From contig JAQZBQ010000007.1 in NCBI GenBank assembly GCA_029237825.1, forward strand, positions 1 to 64,000: 64,000 nucleotides of DNA, in the 5' to 3' direction. This stretch comes from Bacteroidota bacterium. Its GTDB lineage: Bacteria; Bacteroidota; Bacteroidia; B-17B0; Aurantibacillaceae. The translations under genes were made by a program, and so were the position numbers. Of this stretch, positions 1 to 7,421 are shown piece by piece (the first letter of the stretch is position 1; every line of letters starts with the position of its first letter). The notes below the pieces were generated by a model. It was not told the DNA's origin. It worked only from the letters and a program-made list of their open reading frames with translations, and searched no databases.

Positions 1-1
1 T

Positions 2-511
2 TTGGAGTTTATTGAGCAATCCGGAATTTCAAAGTCCTCCAAAATCATCGATATTGGTGGCGGAGATAGTTTTCTAGCAGAGAGTCTATTAGAAAAAGGG
101 TATACAGACATTACCGTGATGGATATTTCCGAAGCTGCACTTGATAGAGCAAAACAACGACTCGGAAAAAAGGCCAATCAGGTCACATGGGTCGTAGGAG
201 ATGCGGCCATTTTTACTCCTCCAGTTAAGTATGATCTTTGGCATGATAGGGCTGCATTCCACTTTCTTACAGATCCCAGTGATGTGAGAAACTATACAGT
301 TACAGCTAACAATGCACTGAATGAGCGAGGAATAGTGGTAATCGGAACGTTTTCAGAAAGTGGCCCGAAAAAATGTAGCGGAATAAATATAAAGCAGTAT
401 TCTGAGGAAGACCTTTCAAAAACATTTGAAAATGGCTTTAAAAGACTAACGTGTGTAAATGTCGACCACCCAACGCCCTTCAATACCACACAGAATTTTA
501 CCTTCTGTTAG
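2..511 (+). CDS. class I SAM-dependent methyltransferase (5' end cut by window)
   Basis: The 169 visible residues form a Rossmann-type methyltransferase fold. Glycine-rich motif I (IDIGGGDS, about residues 16-23) should bind S-adenosylmethionine. An acidic residue follows at the end of strand 2 (VMDIS), then a motif-II-like stretch (VVGDAAIF), and DLWHDRAAFHFL fits the post-II/III region. The first codon in the window is TTG, and real coding sequence may extend upstream, so the start is not defined. The substrate cannot be told; small cytosolic enzymes of this type often act on small molecules or thiols. It is followed by about 220 bases without a gene, so it does not look operonic with the transporter downstream. 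Confidence 0.8.
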   Translation: MEFIEQSGISKSSKIIDIGGGDSFLAESLLEKGYTDITVMDISEAALDRAKQRLGKKANQVTWVVGDAAIFTPPVKYDLWHDRAAFHFLTDPSDVRNYTVTANNALNERGIVVIGTFSESGPKKCSGINIKQYSEEDLSKTFENGFKRLTCVNVDHPTPFNTTQNFTFC

Positions 512-648
512 CTTTCAAAAGTTTGCACAAGGTTCATAAAACAATTTTTTTTACTGATAACGAAAGAATGGCAACGAAACCCCGTTTGAAAAGGTCTAAG
601 TTCCTTCTTCTGAAAAGGCCATAGATGTTCAGGCCCGCCAGCTAATAT

Positions 649-700
649 TATAACAACCCGGCATTAAAATGTAACCGCCTGCGGTCCTAACCTTGTTATA
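649..700. repeat. inverted-repeat element between methyltransferase and SemiSWEET
   Basis: TATAACAA (649-656) and TTGTTATA (693-700) are perfect 8-base inverted repeats. The 36-base interior contains a second, shorter GC-rich palindrome (CCGCCTGCGG). The layout loosely recalls integron attC sites (outer YAAC/GTTR boxes with inner stem boxes) but no integrase is visible. It could equally be an interspersed palindromic repeat. Only the inverted repeat itself is certain. Confidence 0.4.
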
Positions 701-731
701 TTTATTCCGCACTTTAAAGATCGAAATCATC

Positions 732-1001
732 ATGTCACCTAACGTTATTGGTATCATTGCGAGTATTTTTACAGCTTTGGCCCTTTTGCCTCAATTAATC
801 AAACTGATAAAAGAAAAAAAGGCGGAAAGTGTCTCTTTAGGAATGCTATTCGTAATGTTTGCCGGCCTTATCGGATGGATCATTTACGGCAGCTTAAAAC
901 AAGACCTTATTATCATCATATCCAACTGCGTGTCACTGTGTATTAGTGCCATCACCTTTGGCCTAACAATTAAATACAAAAACAATCCTAGAAAAAGTTG
1001 A
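732..1001 (+). CDS. SemiSWEET/PQ-loop sugar transporter
   Basis: An 89-residue membrane protein with three hydrophobic helices (about residues 4-24, 34-53, 58-78) and the PQ-loop signature LALLPQLIKL in helix 1. This is the single triple-helix bundle typical of bacterial SemiSWEETs, which dimerise in the inner membrane for facilitated sugar movement. The ATG at 732 gives a family-sized protein. An upstream in-frame TTG at 693 would add 13 polar/basic residues and lies inside the inverted repeat, so it was not chosen. The sugar substrate cannot be predicted. It stands alone between the methyltransferase and prs. Confidence 0.82.
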   Translation: MSPNVIGIIASIFTALALLPQLIKLIKEKKAESVSLGMLFVMFAGLIGWIIYGSLKQDLIIIISNCVSLCISAITFGLTIKYKNNPRKS

Positions 1002-1183
1002 GCATGTGCTAAAAGGACGAAATCCTGCCGTGGGTGGACAGAAATTCACCGGGATTCTGCCAGGCTGTAAATCATCCGGAAATTCGGGATGCGCAACCCG
1101 TAGGGGGCGTTAAAACAAGGTTCTGGCTTTATTGAGGGACAGAAAATGGAACCTCAGAAACACTTCAAAAAATGAACCGATAA

Positions 1184-1214
1184 TTTGTGAAAGCCGCTAA
1201 TTTTACTACATTTG
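1184..1214 (+). promoter_or_regulatory. Bacteroidota-type promoter of prs
   Basis: A -33 box TTTG (1184-1187), a 19-base spacer and a -7 box TACATTTG (1207-1214) match the Bacteroidota consensus TTTG-N19-TAnnTTTG exactly. Transcription would begin around 1221, about 10 bases before the prs ATG, so the leader is very short. Confidence 0.75.
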
Positions 1215-1230
1215 CATCCCTTAACACAAA

Positions 1231-2163
1231 ATGGAAACAGACGTTAGATTATTTTCAGGAAGTGCTACCCATGCCTTAGCAGAACAAATTGCAAAGTCTT
1301 ATGGGAAAGACTTGGGTAAAATGTCGCACTACCGCTTCAGCGACGGTGAGATTCAGGTATCCTACGACGAAAGCATCCGCGGACAAAGCGTGTTTGCAAT
1401 TCAGTCAACCATGCCGCCTGCCGATAATTTAATGGAATTGTTATTAATGCTGGATGCCGCTAAACGTGCGTCTGCCAACGAAATCATTGCAGTGTTGCCA
1501 TATTTTGGTTACGCACGTCAGGATCGGAAAGATCAGCCGCGTGTGGCCATTGGCGCTAAACTGGTAGCAGATATGCTGGCCCTGGCCGGTGCAACCCGTG
1601 TAATGACGATGGATCTGCACGCCGATCAGATTCAGGGTTTCTTTGATATCCCGGTAGATCACCTGTACGCTTCTTCTATTTTTTTACCATACATACAGGG
1701 GTTAAATTTACCAAACCTAACCATTGCTGCCCCGGATATGGGTGGTAGCAAGCGTGCTAATGCTTACGCCAAACACCTTAAATCTGATATCGTAATTTGT
1801 TACAAACAACGCACTAAAGCCAATGTGGTAGATCACATGACAGCTATAGGGGAAATTGAAGGGCGTAATATTGTATTGGTAGATGACTTAGTAGATACCG
1901 GTGGTACACTTTGCAAAGCGGCTGATATGATGATGGAACGCGGTGCATTAAGTGTGAGGGCAGTTTGTACACACGCAATCTTATCCGGAAAAGCATACGA
2001 TAACATAGCTCAATCCAAGTTAACAGAATTGATCGTAACGGATACTGTTCCATTAAAACAACAAAGTGAAAAAATAAAAGTATTAAGTGTTGCTGAACTG
2101 TTCGCAAAAGTGATCCATAGCGTTCAAAACTATGAATCCATCAGCAGCAATTTTATTATGTAA
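1231..2163 (+). CDS. prs: ribose-phosphate pyrophosphokinase
   Basis: Makes PRPP from ribose 5-phosphate and ATP for nucleotide, histidine, tryptophan and NAD synthesis in the cytosol. At 310 residues it has the usual class I length. The flexible ATP-binding segment YARQDRK is at residues 94-100, the metal/ATP-site MTMDLH at 125-130, and the PRPP-binding loop VDDLVDTGGT at 217-226. The start is the only ATG fitting the family N-terminus and sits just behind a canonical promoter. rplY follows 79 bases downstream, the usual prs-rplY pairing, so the two are probably co-transcribed and share the terminator after rplY. Confidence 0.97.
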   Translation: METDVRLFSGSATHALAEQIAKSYGKDLGKMSHYRFSDGEIQVSYDESIRGQSVFAIQSTMPPADNLMELLLMLDAAKRASANEIIAVLPYFGYARQDRKDQPRVAIGAKLVADMLALAGATRVMTMDLHADQIQGFFDIPVDHLYASSIFLPYIQGLNLPNLTIAAPDMGGSKRANAYAKHLKSDIVICYKQRTKANVVDHMTAIGEIEGRNIVLVDDLVDTGGTLCKAADMMMERGALSVRAVCTHAILSGKAYDNIAQSKLTELIVTDTVPLKQQSEKIKVLSVAELFAKVIHSVQNYESISSNFIM

Positions 2164-2242
2164 TTAAACCCGTAAACTATATATATAAACGGTGTGAATG
2201 AAATGAAACGGGCATTTTAAAAACACTACAAAGTTAAAACAA

Positions 2243-2824
2243 ATGAAATCAGTAAAATTGAGCGGTTCGCCGAGAGCGAACGTAGGAAAAGTAGACGCAA
2301 AAGCAATTCGTGAAAAAGGTCACGTGCCATGCGTAATTTATGGTGGAAAAGAGCAGATCCATTTTCATGCAGATATCCGTGCATTTAAACCGGTAATCTT
2401 TACTCCAAATGCACACATCGTAGAAATCGACCTTGATGGTAAAGTATACAAAACCGTATTACAGGAAGCACAATACCACAAAATTAACGACCAGTTAATC
2501 CACGCCGATTTCTTAGAAATCGTTGAAGGTAAACCGGTAACGGCTAATATTCCAATCGTTATCGTCGGACAGTCAGAAGGTGTGAAAAAAGGTGGTAAGT
2601 TAGTAGTGAAATTGCGTAAATTAAAAGTTCGTGGTATCGCTGACAAATTACCTGATACCATCGAAATCGATATCTCTAAATTAGACATCGGTGATTCAAT
2701 TGCTGTTGGTGACATCAATGTAAAAGACACAACGTTATTGAACGCTAAAAACGTATCTGTAGTTTCAGTTACTACTACACGTGCGGTTGCTGCAGCTGAG
2801 AATGCTGCTCCGGCTAAAAAATAA
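2243..2824 (+). CDS. rplY: 50S ribosomal protein L25 (Ctc/TL5 type)
   Basis: A 193-residue bL25 of the long (Ctc/TL5) form. The 5S rRNA-binding domain occupies roughly residues 1-90 (GSPRANVGK and a VPCVIYGG segment near 29-36 are typical). It is followed by the TL5 beta domain (about 95-180) and a short Ala-rich tail. It binds 5S rRNA in the central protuberance of the large subunit. It directly follows prs and is closed by a good hairpin terminator. No anomalies are visible. Confidence 0.96.
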   Translation: MKSVKLSGSPRANVGKVDAKAIREKGHVPCVIYGGKEQIHFHADIRAFKPVIFTPNAHIVEIDLDGKVYKTVLQEAQYHKINDQLIHADFLEIVEGKPVTANIPIVIVGQSEGVKKGGKLVVKLRKLKVRGIADKLPDTIEIDISKLDIGDSIAVGDINVKDTTLLNAKNVSVVSVTTTRAVAAAENAAPAKK

Positions 2825-2844
2825 GTTTAATTCAACTCCTTTAC

Positions 2845-2882
2845 AATCCTCTTTCGGCTAGTTCGGAAGAGGATTTTGTTTT
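2845..2882 (+). terminator. rho-independent terminator after rplY
   Basis: Arms ATCCTCTTTCG and CGGAAGAGGAT (one mismatch) around a short loop are followed by TTTTGTTTT. It begins 20 bases after the rplY stop codon. Confidence 0.75.
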
Positions 2883-3034
2883 ATACAATAGTTTTTCCAG
2901 GAATAAATTGGGGTCATGCGGCGGAGGCCGCACCGGGCTGTCGCTGCAATCTCTGCGCCGCAAACACAGAGTATTTTCGCTTGCATCCCTTGCCCAAATG
3001 ATCTTTTCTAAGTGAATTCATATATGCAAATGCG

Positions 3035-3170
3035 CACTAAATTTTTATGATCACCTGCGTGAGTGATAGAGCGCAAATCCTTTTTGTGTTCCTTTCAAAA
3101 AGATTGGAGTGATAGCCCGGCCCGCAGGGACACGCCAAAATAAGTATTGAAATTGAAAAAGAATGAGCTG
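3035..3170 (+). ncRNA. structured intergenic repeat, copy 1 (Flavo-1-like candidate)
   Basis: GCGTG (3057-3061) pairs with CACGC (3131-3135) to close the element. Inside, CTTTTTG (3080-3086) pairs with CAAAAAG (3096-3102), and the flanking AAT/ATT extends the stem past a bulged C. A conserved GGAGTGATAGCCCGG segment precedes the closing strand. The same architecture recurs at 3273. From memory it resembles the Bacteroidota Flavo-1 RNA motif, but that identity needs a covariance-model test. The transcribed strand is inferred. Confidence 0.5.
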
Positions 3171-3272
3171 GAAAATATTTGGGAAACAACGCCGGTCACT
3201 TTAGAAAATGCGCGCAGGCCTGCCAAAACGCGGCGGAGATGGGCAGTAATTTTTGGTTTTTCAGTTGAGCAA

Positions 3273-3410
3273 CACTAAATTTTTAACGATCACCTGCGTG
3301 AGGGATAGAACGGAAATCCTTTTTGTGTTCCTTTACAAAAAGATTGGAGTGATAGCCCGGCCCGCAGGGACACGCCCAAATAAGTATTGAAATATAAAAG
3401 AAATGAGCAG
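3273..3410 (+). ncRNA. structured intergenic repeat, copy 2 (Flavo-1-like candidate)
   Basis: Direct repeat of the 3035 element, 238 bases downstream and roughly 90 percent identical by eye. The closing stem is GCGTG (3296-3300) with CACGC (3371-3375). The inner hairpin is CTTTTTGT (3319-3326) with ACAAAAAG (3335-3342), one pair longer than in copy 1. Differences fall mostly in loops and flanks. Confidence 0.5.
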
Positions 3411-3457
3411 GATACTAGAAGAAAAAAGTAGTGAGAATTTATTTTGCTCTACAGATC

Positions 3458-3492
3458 AAAAAAAAGCGGTTGCCTCCTGAGAAACAACCGCT
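3458..3492 (-). terminator. rho-independent terminator after rng
   Basis: On the minus strand AGCGGTTG and CAACCGCT form a perfect 8-bp stem with a ~12-base loop, followed by a run of eight T. It starts about 23 bases after the rng stop. Confidence 0.8.
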
Positions 3493-3514
3493 GCAATATG
3501 TGATTTCAAAAAAA

Positions 3515-5071
3515 TTAGATCACGATTTCATCCAGATCCTTATTCAAAAAATGGTACTCCATGAATGAATAACTGTCAGACTTAATTACTTTAATCCATT
3601 GTTTGTATTCAAAATACCATTTCCACTGCTTACTTCTGAAAAGGCCACCTTGTTTCAAATACCCTTCAATGTATGGGTGAACACAAAGCGTAATGTCTTT
3701 TGCAGCTTGTTCTTTTATAATAAAGCGTAGGGCATTTTCAATTTGTTCAACAAATAAAATACTTGGCTGAACTTTACCGGTACCGTTACAGCTCGGGCAG
3801 GATTCTAACACTTCCACATTTACCTCCGGACGAAGTCGCTGGCGCGTAATTTGAATCAAACCAAACTTACTAGGCGGTAAAATATTATGGCGGGCCCTAT
3901 CCGACTTCATTTCCTCCTTTAACTTGTCGAACAGTAATTTTCTGTTCTCCGGGTTGTGAAGGTCTATAAAGTCAATGACGATAATTCCGCCCATATCCCG
4001 AAGACGTAACTGGCGGGCAACCTCAACAGCTGCTTCCAGGTTAACCTCCAGGGCATTTTCTTCCTGGGATTTATCACTCTTGGCACGGTTCCCACTGTTC
4101 ACATCAAACACATGAAGTGCTTCCGTATGTTCAACTACCAGATAAGCACCGCTTTTCATAAACACCGTCTTTCCAAACAGTGATTTAATTTGACGGTCAA
4201 TTCCAAAATTATCAAAAATTGGAACCTTGCCTGTATAATGCTTCAGGATATCCACCTTGTCAGGCGAAATGGTTCTGATATAGGTTTTAAGATCATCGTA
4301 AACGCGTTCACTGTTCACGTGAATGGCATTAAAGGATGCATTTAAAAAATCCCGGAGTATGGCATTTGTCCTGTCAACTTCACCTAAAAGACGAAAAGGT
4401 GGTTCGGACGTTTGCAAAGCTTTAAAACATTCATCCCATTTCGAAACTAAATCCGCCACATCGCCCTCAATATCCGAAACCGATTTCCCTTCCGCCACTG
4501 TTCGCACAATCACACCAAAATTCTTAGGTTTAATGCTCTGAATTAATGCCTTCAAGCGCGTCTTTTCTTCACTGCTTCTGATCTTTGAAGAAACGGAAAC
4601 TTTATCTGAAAAAGGAATCAGTACAATGTATCTCCCGGCAATCGAAATTTCTGTTGTAATGCGCGGACCTTTAGAAGAAATAGGTTCTTTTGCAACCTGA
4701 ACCAATACATACTGTCCAGGCTTAACTGCCTCATTGATTTTACCGTCTTTATTAATATTTCCTTCATTCTTAAAATACATCAGATTGCTTACGTTCTGTT
4801 TACCCGAACGTACCGCATCGACGTATTTGAATAATGAATTAGCCTGTGGGCCTAAATCAAGGTAATGCAAAAATGCATCCTTTTCGTATCCCACATCCAC
4901 AAAGGCAGCATTCAATCCGGTCATTACCTTCTTTACTTTGCCCAGGTAGATATCGCCTACCGAAAATCTAATGTTATTTTTTTCTTTATGAAGTTCTATT
5001 AAACGTTTATCGTTTAACAGCCCTATAACAACTTCGTTAGGCGTAGAATTTATTACGAGTTCTACGTTCAC
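3515..5071 (-). CDS. rng: ribonuclease G/E family endoribonuclease
   Basis: Single-strand-specific endoribonuclease for rRNA 5'-end maturation and mRNA decay. At 518 residues it is close to RNase G and lacks the long C-terminal scaffold of RNase E. The S1 RNA-binding domain starts at FSVGDIYLGKV (about 36-46) and carries a polar insertion near 88-112. The metal-binding aspartates expected in the catalytic domain are in FDVNSG (D322) and IVIDFIDL (D366). The zinc-link motif CPSCNGTG (424-431) probably holds subunits together. It is a single gene with its own terminator; 250 bases separate it from the upstream small gene, so its own promoter is likely. Confidence 0.93.
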   Translation of the reverse strand: MNVELVINSTPNEVVIGLLNDKRLIELHKEKNNIRFSVGDIYLGKVKKVMTGLNAAFVDVGYEKDAFLHYLDLGPQANSLFKYVDAVRSGKQNVSNLMYFKNEGNINKDGKINEAVKPGQYVLVQVAKEPISSKGPRITTEISIAGRYIVLIPFSDKVSVSSKIRSSEEKTRLKALIQSIKPKNFGVIVRTVAEGKSVSDIEGDVADLVSKWDECFKALQTSEPPFRLLGEVDRTNAILRDFLNASFNAIHVNSERVYDDLKTYIRTISPDKVDILKHYTGKVPIFDNFGIDRQIKSLFGKTVFMKSGAYLVVEHTEALHVFDVNSGNRAKSDKSQEENALEVNLEAAVEVARQLRLRDMGGIIVIDFIDLHNPENRKLLFDKLKEEMKSDRARHNILPPSKFGLIQITRQRLRPEVNVEVLESCPSCNGTGKVQPSILFVEQIENALRFIIKEQAAKDITLCVHPYIEGYLKQGGLFRSKQWKWYFEYKQWIKVIKSDSYSFMEYHFLNKDLDEIVI

Positions 5072-5323
5072 TTTAAAATAGTTTTAATGGTCGCTTTTAA
5101 GAGTTGCATTGCTCGATGTAAAAATCATTCTACTAGTTCTGAATTAACTTTACACACAACACTGCCATCACAATTCAAAGACGGCCTAATTTATATATTA
5201 TCATGTTTTTGATGCGAAAACAAAAAGCTTCAGCAAACAACAACATACACGAATAACACAAACGGATAGAACTATTGCTCTTCCGTTCGTGTAAATCACT
5301 TTAAAAAATACTCAGCAAACTGA

Positions 5324-5413
5324 TTATTTTTTCTTATGACGGTTCTTCCTCAAACGTTTTTTACGTTTGTGAGTCGCCATCTTATGTCTTTTTCTTTTCT
5401 TTCCGCTTGGCAT
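5324..5413 (-). CDS. 29-residue basic AURKAIP1/COX24-type (bS22-like) small protein
   Basis: A 30-codon frame (ATG at 5413, TAA at 5326-5324) encodes a protein almost entirely of Lys, Arg and His, beginning MPSGKKRKRHKMATHK. This sequence recurs nearly unchanged in Bacteroidota genomes and is annotated there as an AURKAIP1/COX24-domain protein, related to mitochondrial mS38 and actinobacterial bS22. It is probably a small-subunit ribosomal protein buried in 16S rRNA; the ribosomal role is inferred from family knowledge. It lies 31 bases after the TPR gene in the HU-TPR cluster and is short enough to be missed by gene finders. Confidence 0.8.
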   Translation of the reverse strand: MPSGKKRKRHKMATHKRKKRLRKNRHKKK

Positions 5414-5444
5414 AATCCTTTGGTTTTAAAAAATTTATATTAGG

Positions 5445-6278
5445 TTAATTATTTGTTTTAAGTTGTTCAATGTATTTTCGTATTTCCTGCTTGGCCATCG
5501 CATCATCTGTAATACCGGCATATTTTTCAAGCATTTCAATCGTTTTATTGATCTGCCCCTGTTGTTCATAAGCATCGGCCAAATGCAAATACGCTTCAAT
5601 GTATAAGGGATCAATTGTTAATACTTTTTCAAAGCGTTTAATGGCTTTATCCCATTGTTGCGATTTAACTGAGAAAAAAGCAAAACTCAACTGAAGTTTT
5701 ACATTATTACTATCCGTTTTTTCTACCTCACGCAATAAAGCGATGCCCTTCATCGGATCCTGGCCATTTTCCACAAAACATGCTGCAAGTTGAATTTTTG
5801 CATCAGTGTTTTTTGGGTCCATTTCAATGGCTTTCTCATAACAACGAACCGCGCTCTGGTATAAAACAGGAATTTCAGTTTCATCCTTGGTAAAACGTAC
5901 AGAATAATAGTAACGGTCGCCCGCCTTACTAAATGCGTCCGAGGTTTTAGTTCTCTGAGCCGTTTTTTCTACGAAGTAGGCAGCAAAGTCGGGCCTCTTT
6001 TGTTTATCCCAAAACTGAGCCACCGGAATAAAAGCACTATCCGACTGCGATGCATTTGCAGCAGATAACAGCCCATCATAATGAGTTTTATCTTCCGCCT
6101 TCATGGTTTTAGAAGCCGTTACTATAAACGACTCCACATTCCCATTTTCTGTTTTTACCGGTAAGGCAGTTTTACCTTCCCGCTTCACGGTGTGGGTTTT
6201 TGGTGCAAGAAATAAAAGAACGAATAAAACAACAGCTGTTATTACTAAACCAATCTGTGTTTTACGAGCCAGTGTCAT
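5445..6278 (-). CDS. membrane-anchored tetratricopeptide-repeat protein
   Basis: A 277-residue protein with one N-terminal transmembrane helix (about residues 10-25, IGLVITAVVLFVLLFLAP), a ~100-residue linker, and at least three TPR units from about residue 145 (the AIEMDPKNTDAKIQLA, AIKRFEKVLTIDPLYIEAYLHLADAYEQQG segments are diagnostic). It probably sits in the inner membrane with TPRs as a protein-interaction scaffold. Its ATG overlaps the stop of the HU gene (TAATG), indicating translational coupling and one operon. The HU-TPR neighbourhood is common in Bacteroidota. Partner unknown. Confidence 0.85.
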   Translation of the reverse strand: MTLARKTQIGLVITAVVLFVLLFLAPKTHTVKREGKTALPVKTENGNVESFIVTASKTMKAEDKTHYDGLLSAANASQSDSAFIPVAQFWDKQKRPDFAAYFVEKTAQRTKTSDAFSKAGDRYYYSVRFTKDETEIPVLYQSAVRCYEKAIEMDPKNTDAKIQLAACFVENGQDPMKGIALLREVEKTDSNNVKLQLSFAFFSVKSQQWDKAIKRFEKVLTIDPLYIEAYLHLADAYEQQGQINKTIEMLEKYAGITDDAMAKQEIRKYIEQLKTNN

Positions 6279-6595
6279 TATTCAATTTGCTTATTATCAA
6301 GTGGTTCAGCCACTTTTACATTGCGTTTTACTCTTTCACTAAAAGTTTTGGCAGGTTTAAAAGCTGGTATGAAATGAGCGGGAATAACTACAGTCGTATT
6401 TTTTGAAATGTTTCGCCCCACCTTTTCCGCGCGCTTTTTAACCACAAATGTTCCAAAACCGCGTAAATACACATTTTTTCCTTCAGTCATAGAGGTACGG
6501 ATCGATTTCATGAATGCCTCCACGGTGGTTTGCACTACGATTTTTTCTATACCTGTTTTTTCTGAAATTTCGTTTACGATATCTGCTTTCGTCAT
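6278..6595 (-). CDS. HU/IHF-family DNA-binding protein
   Basis: A 105-residue nucleoid-associated protein. The DNA-binding beta-arm is recognisable in the segment VYLRGFGTFVVKKR...VVIPAHFIPAFKP, where the usual proline at the arm tip is preserved. The N-terminal helices (MTKADIVNEISEKTG, AFMKSIRTSM) mediate dimerisation. The C-terminal tail is about 12 residues longer than minimal HU. It is the first gene of the minus-strand cluster with the TPR protein, driven by the promoter at 6644-6672. Whether it behaves as HU or IHF cannot be decided from sequence alone. Confidence 0.93.
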   Translation of the reverse strand: MTKADIVNEISEKTGIEKIVVQTTVEAFMKSIRTSMTEGKNVYLRGFGTFVVKKRAEKVGRNISKNTTVVIPAHFIPAFKPAKTFSERVKRNVKVAEPLDNKQIE

Positions 6596-6643
6596 TTATA
6601 CAAAATATTTACAATCAACGATTTAAAAATAAAAATCGGGCTG

Positions 6644-6672
6644 CAAAGATATGCTTTTTATTGTAAATCAAA
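6644..6672 (-). promoter_or_regulatory. promoter of the HU-TPR cluster
   Basis: On the minus strand TTTG (6672-6669), a 17-base spacer and TATCTTTG (6651-6644) match the Bacteroidota promoter consensus. The expected leader to the HU start at 6595 is about 40 bases. Confidence 0.6.
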
Positions 6673-6814
6673 AATTTACAAGCTACTTTTTGAGTTTTTT
6701 TGCCCCATTCTGCGTTTTTTAACTAAAAATCGCTCATCGCAGCGCTCGGTTTCACAGCTTTTCATTTACATGTAGCATTTTCGTAATTTGAGTATATTAG
6801 CAGACTGTATCATT

Positions 6815-7417
6815 ATGAAATACTTTTTCACTTATATTATTTCCAGAACTTTCTTAACCCATTTCGCTTTAGCCATCCTCTCAGTGGGAATTGTACTATG
6901 GATCCTGTTTAAATTATTGGGAACGTATACGCATCATGGTGAAACAGCGGAAGTACCCGATTTCAAAGGAAAATCTATTTCTGATTTGCGAGCGTTTGTC
7001 ACTGGAAAAAATGTGGGCTACCTGATCATCGATAGCATTTATGACCCCAAAGAAAAACCAGGTATTGTTATTAAGCAGGATCCGGAGGCAAAATCACTCG
7101 TAAAACACAATAGAATTATCTATCTATACGTTACTAGTACGCAGCCCCCGCAAATGGCTATGCCTAAGTTGGTTGACAGGAGTACCCGCCAGGCCGTATT
7201 TATGATTGAAAGTTATGGATTAAAAGTTGGAAAAATCACAGAAATTTCCGGCGATTGCAAAGGATGTGTTTTAAAACAGTACTTTAATGGAAAAGAAATT
7301 GAACCTGGAGCTGCAATAAAAAAAGGAAGTAAAATAGACCTGGAAGTAGGAAGGAAAGATGATTACAGTACGCCTGTTGATTCATTGTCTGACGGTGTGA
7401 CTGAAGAAGAAAATTAA
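6815..7417 (+). CDS. PASTA-domain membrane protein
   Basis: A 200-residue protein with one N-terminal transmembrane helix (about 15-38) and an extracytoplasmic part carrying two PASTA-like domains: VPDFKGKSISDLRAFV through IYLYVTS (about 47-110) and MPKLVDRSTRQAVFMI through IDLEVGRK (about 117-188). PASTA domains usually bind muropeptides or uncrosslinked peptidoglycan, so a cell-wall role is likely. The start ATG at 6815 gives a membrane anchor directly; an upstream TTG at 6788 is less likely. The T9SS gene begins 4 bases after its stop and RluD follows. PASTA next to RluD is a recurrent Bacteroidota arrangement. Confidence 0.85.
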   Translation: MKYFFTYIISRTFLTHFALAILSVGIVLWILFKLLGTYTHHGETAEVPDFKGKSISDLRAFVTGKNVGYLIIDSIYDPKEKPGIVIKQDPEAKSLVKHNRIIYLYVTSTQPPQMAMPKLVDRSTRQAVFMIESYGLKVGKITEISGDCKGCVLKQYFNGKEIEPGAAIKKGSKIDLEVGRKDDYSTPVDSLSDGVTEEEN

Positions 7418-7421
7418 AAAA

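Larger units (their letters stand above)
2883..3457. other. gene-free stretch between rplY and rng
   Basis: No credible reading frame was seen. It holds a GC-rich patch at about 2912-2990 with a small GCGGC/GCCGC hairpin, then two copies of a ~136-base structured repeat listed separately. Confidence 0.6.

Noticed and set aside
693-731. Longer SemiSWEET start at TTG 693
   Set aside because: It adds 13 residues not seen in the family and reads out of the inverted repeat; the ATG at 732 gives the normal length.
1005-1140. Possible riboswitch or small RNA upstream of prs
   Set aside because: A few short complementary pieces (CAGAA/TTCTG) but no extended stem or known aptamer pattern; the prs promoter lies downstream of it, so it would not be in the prs leader.
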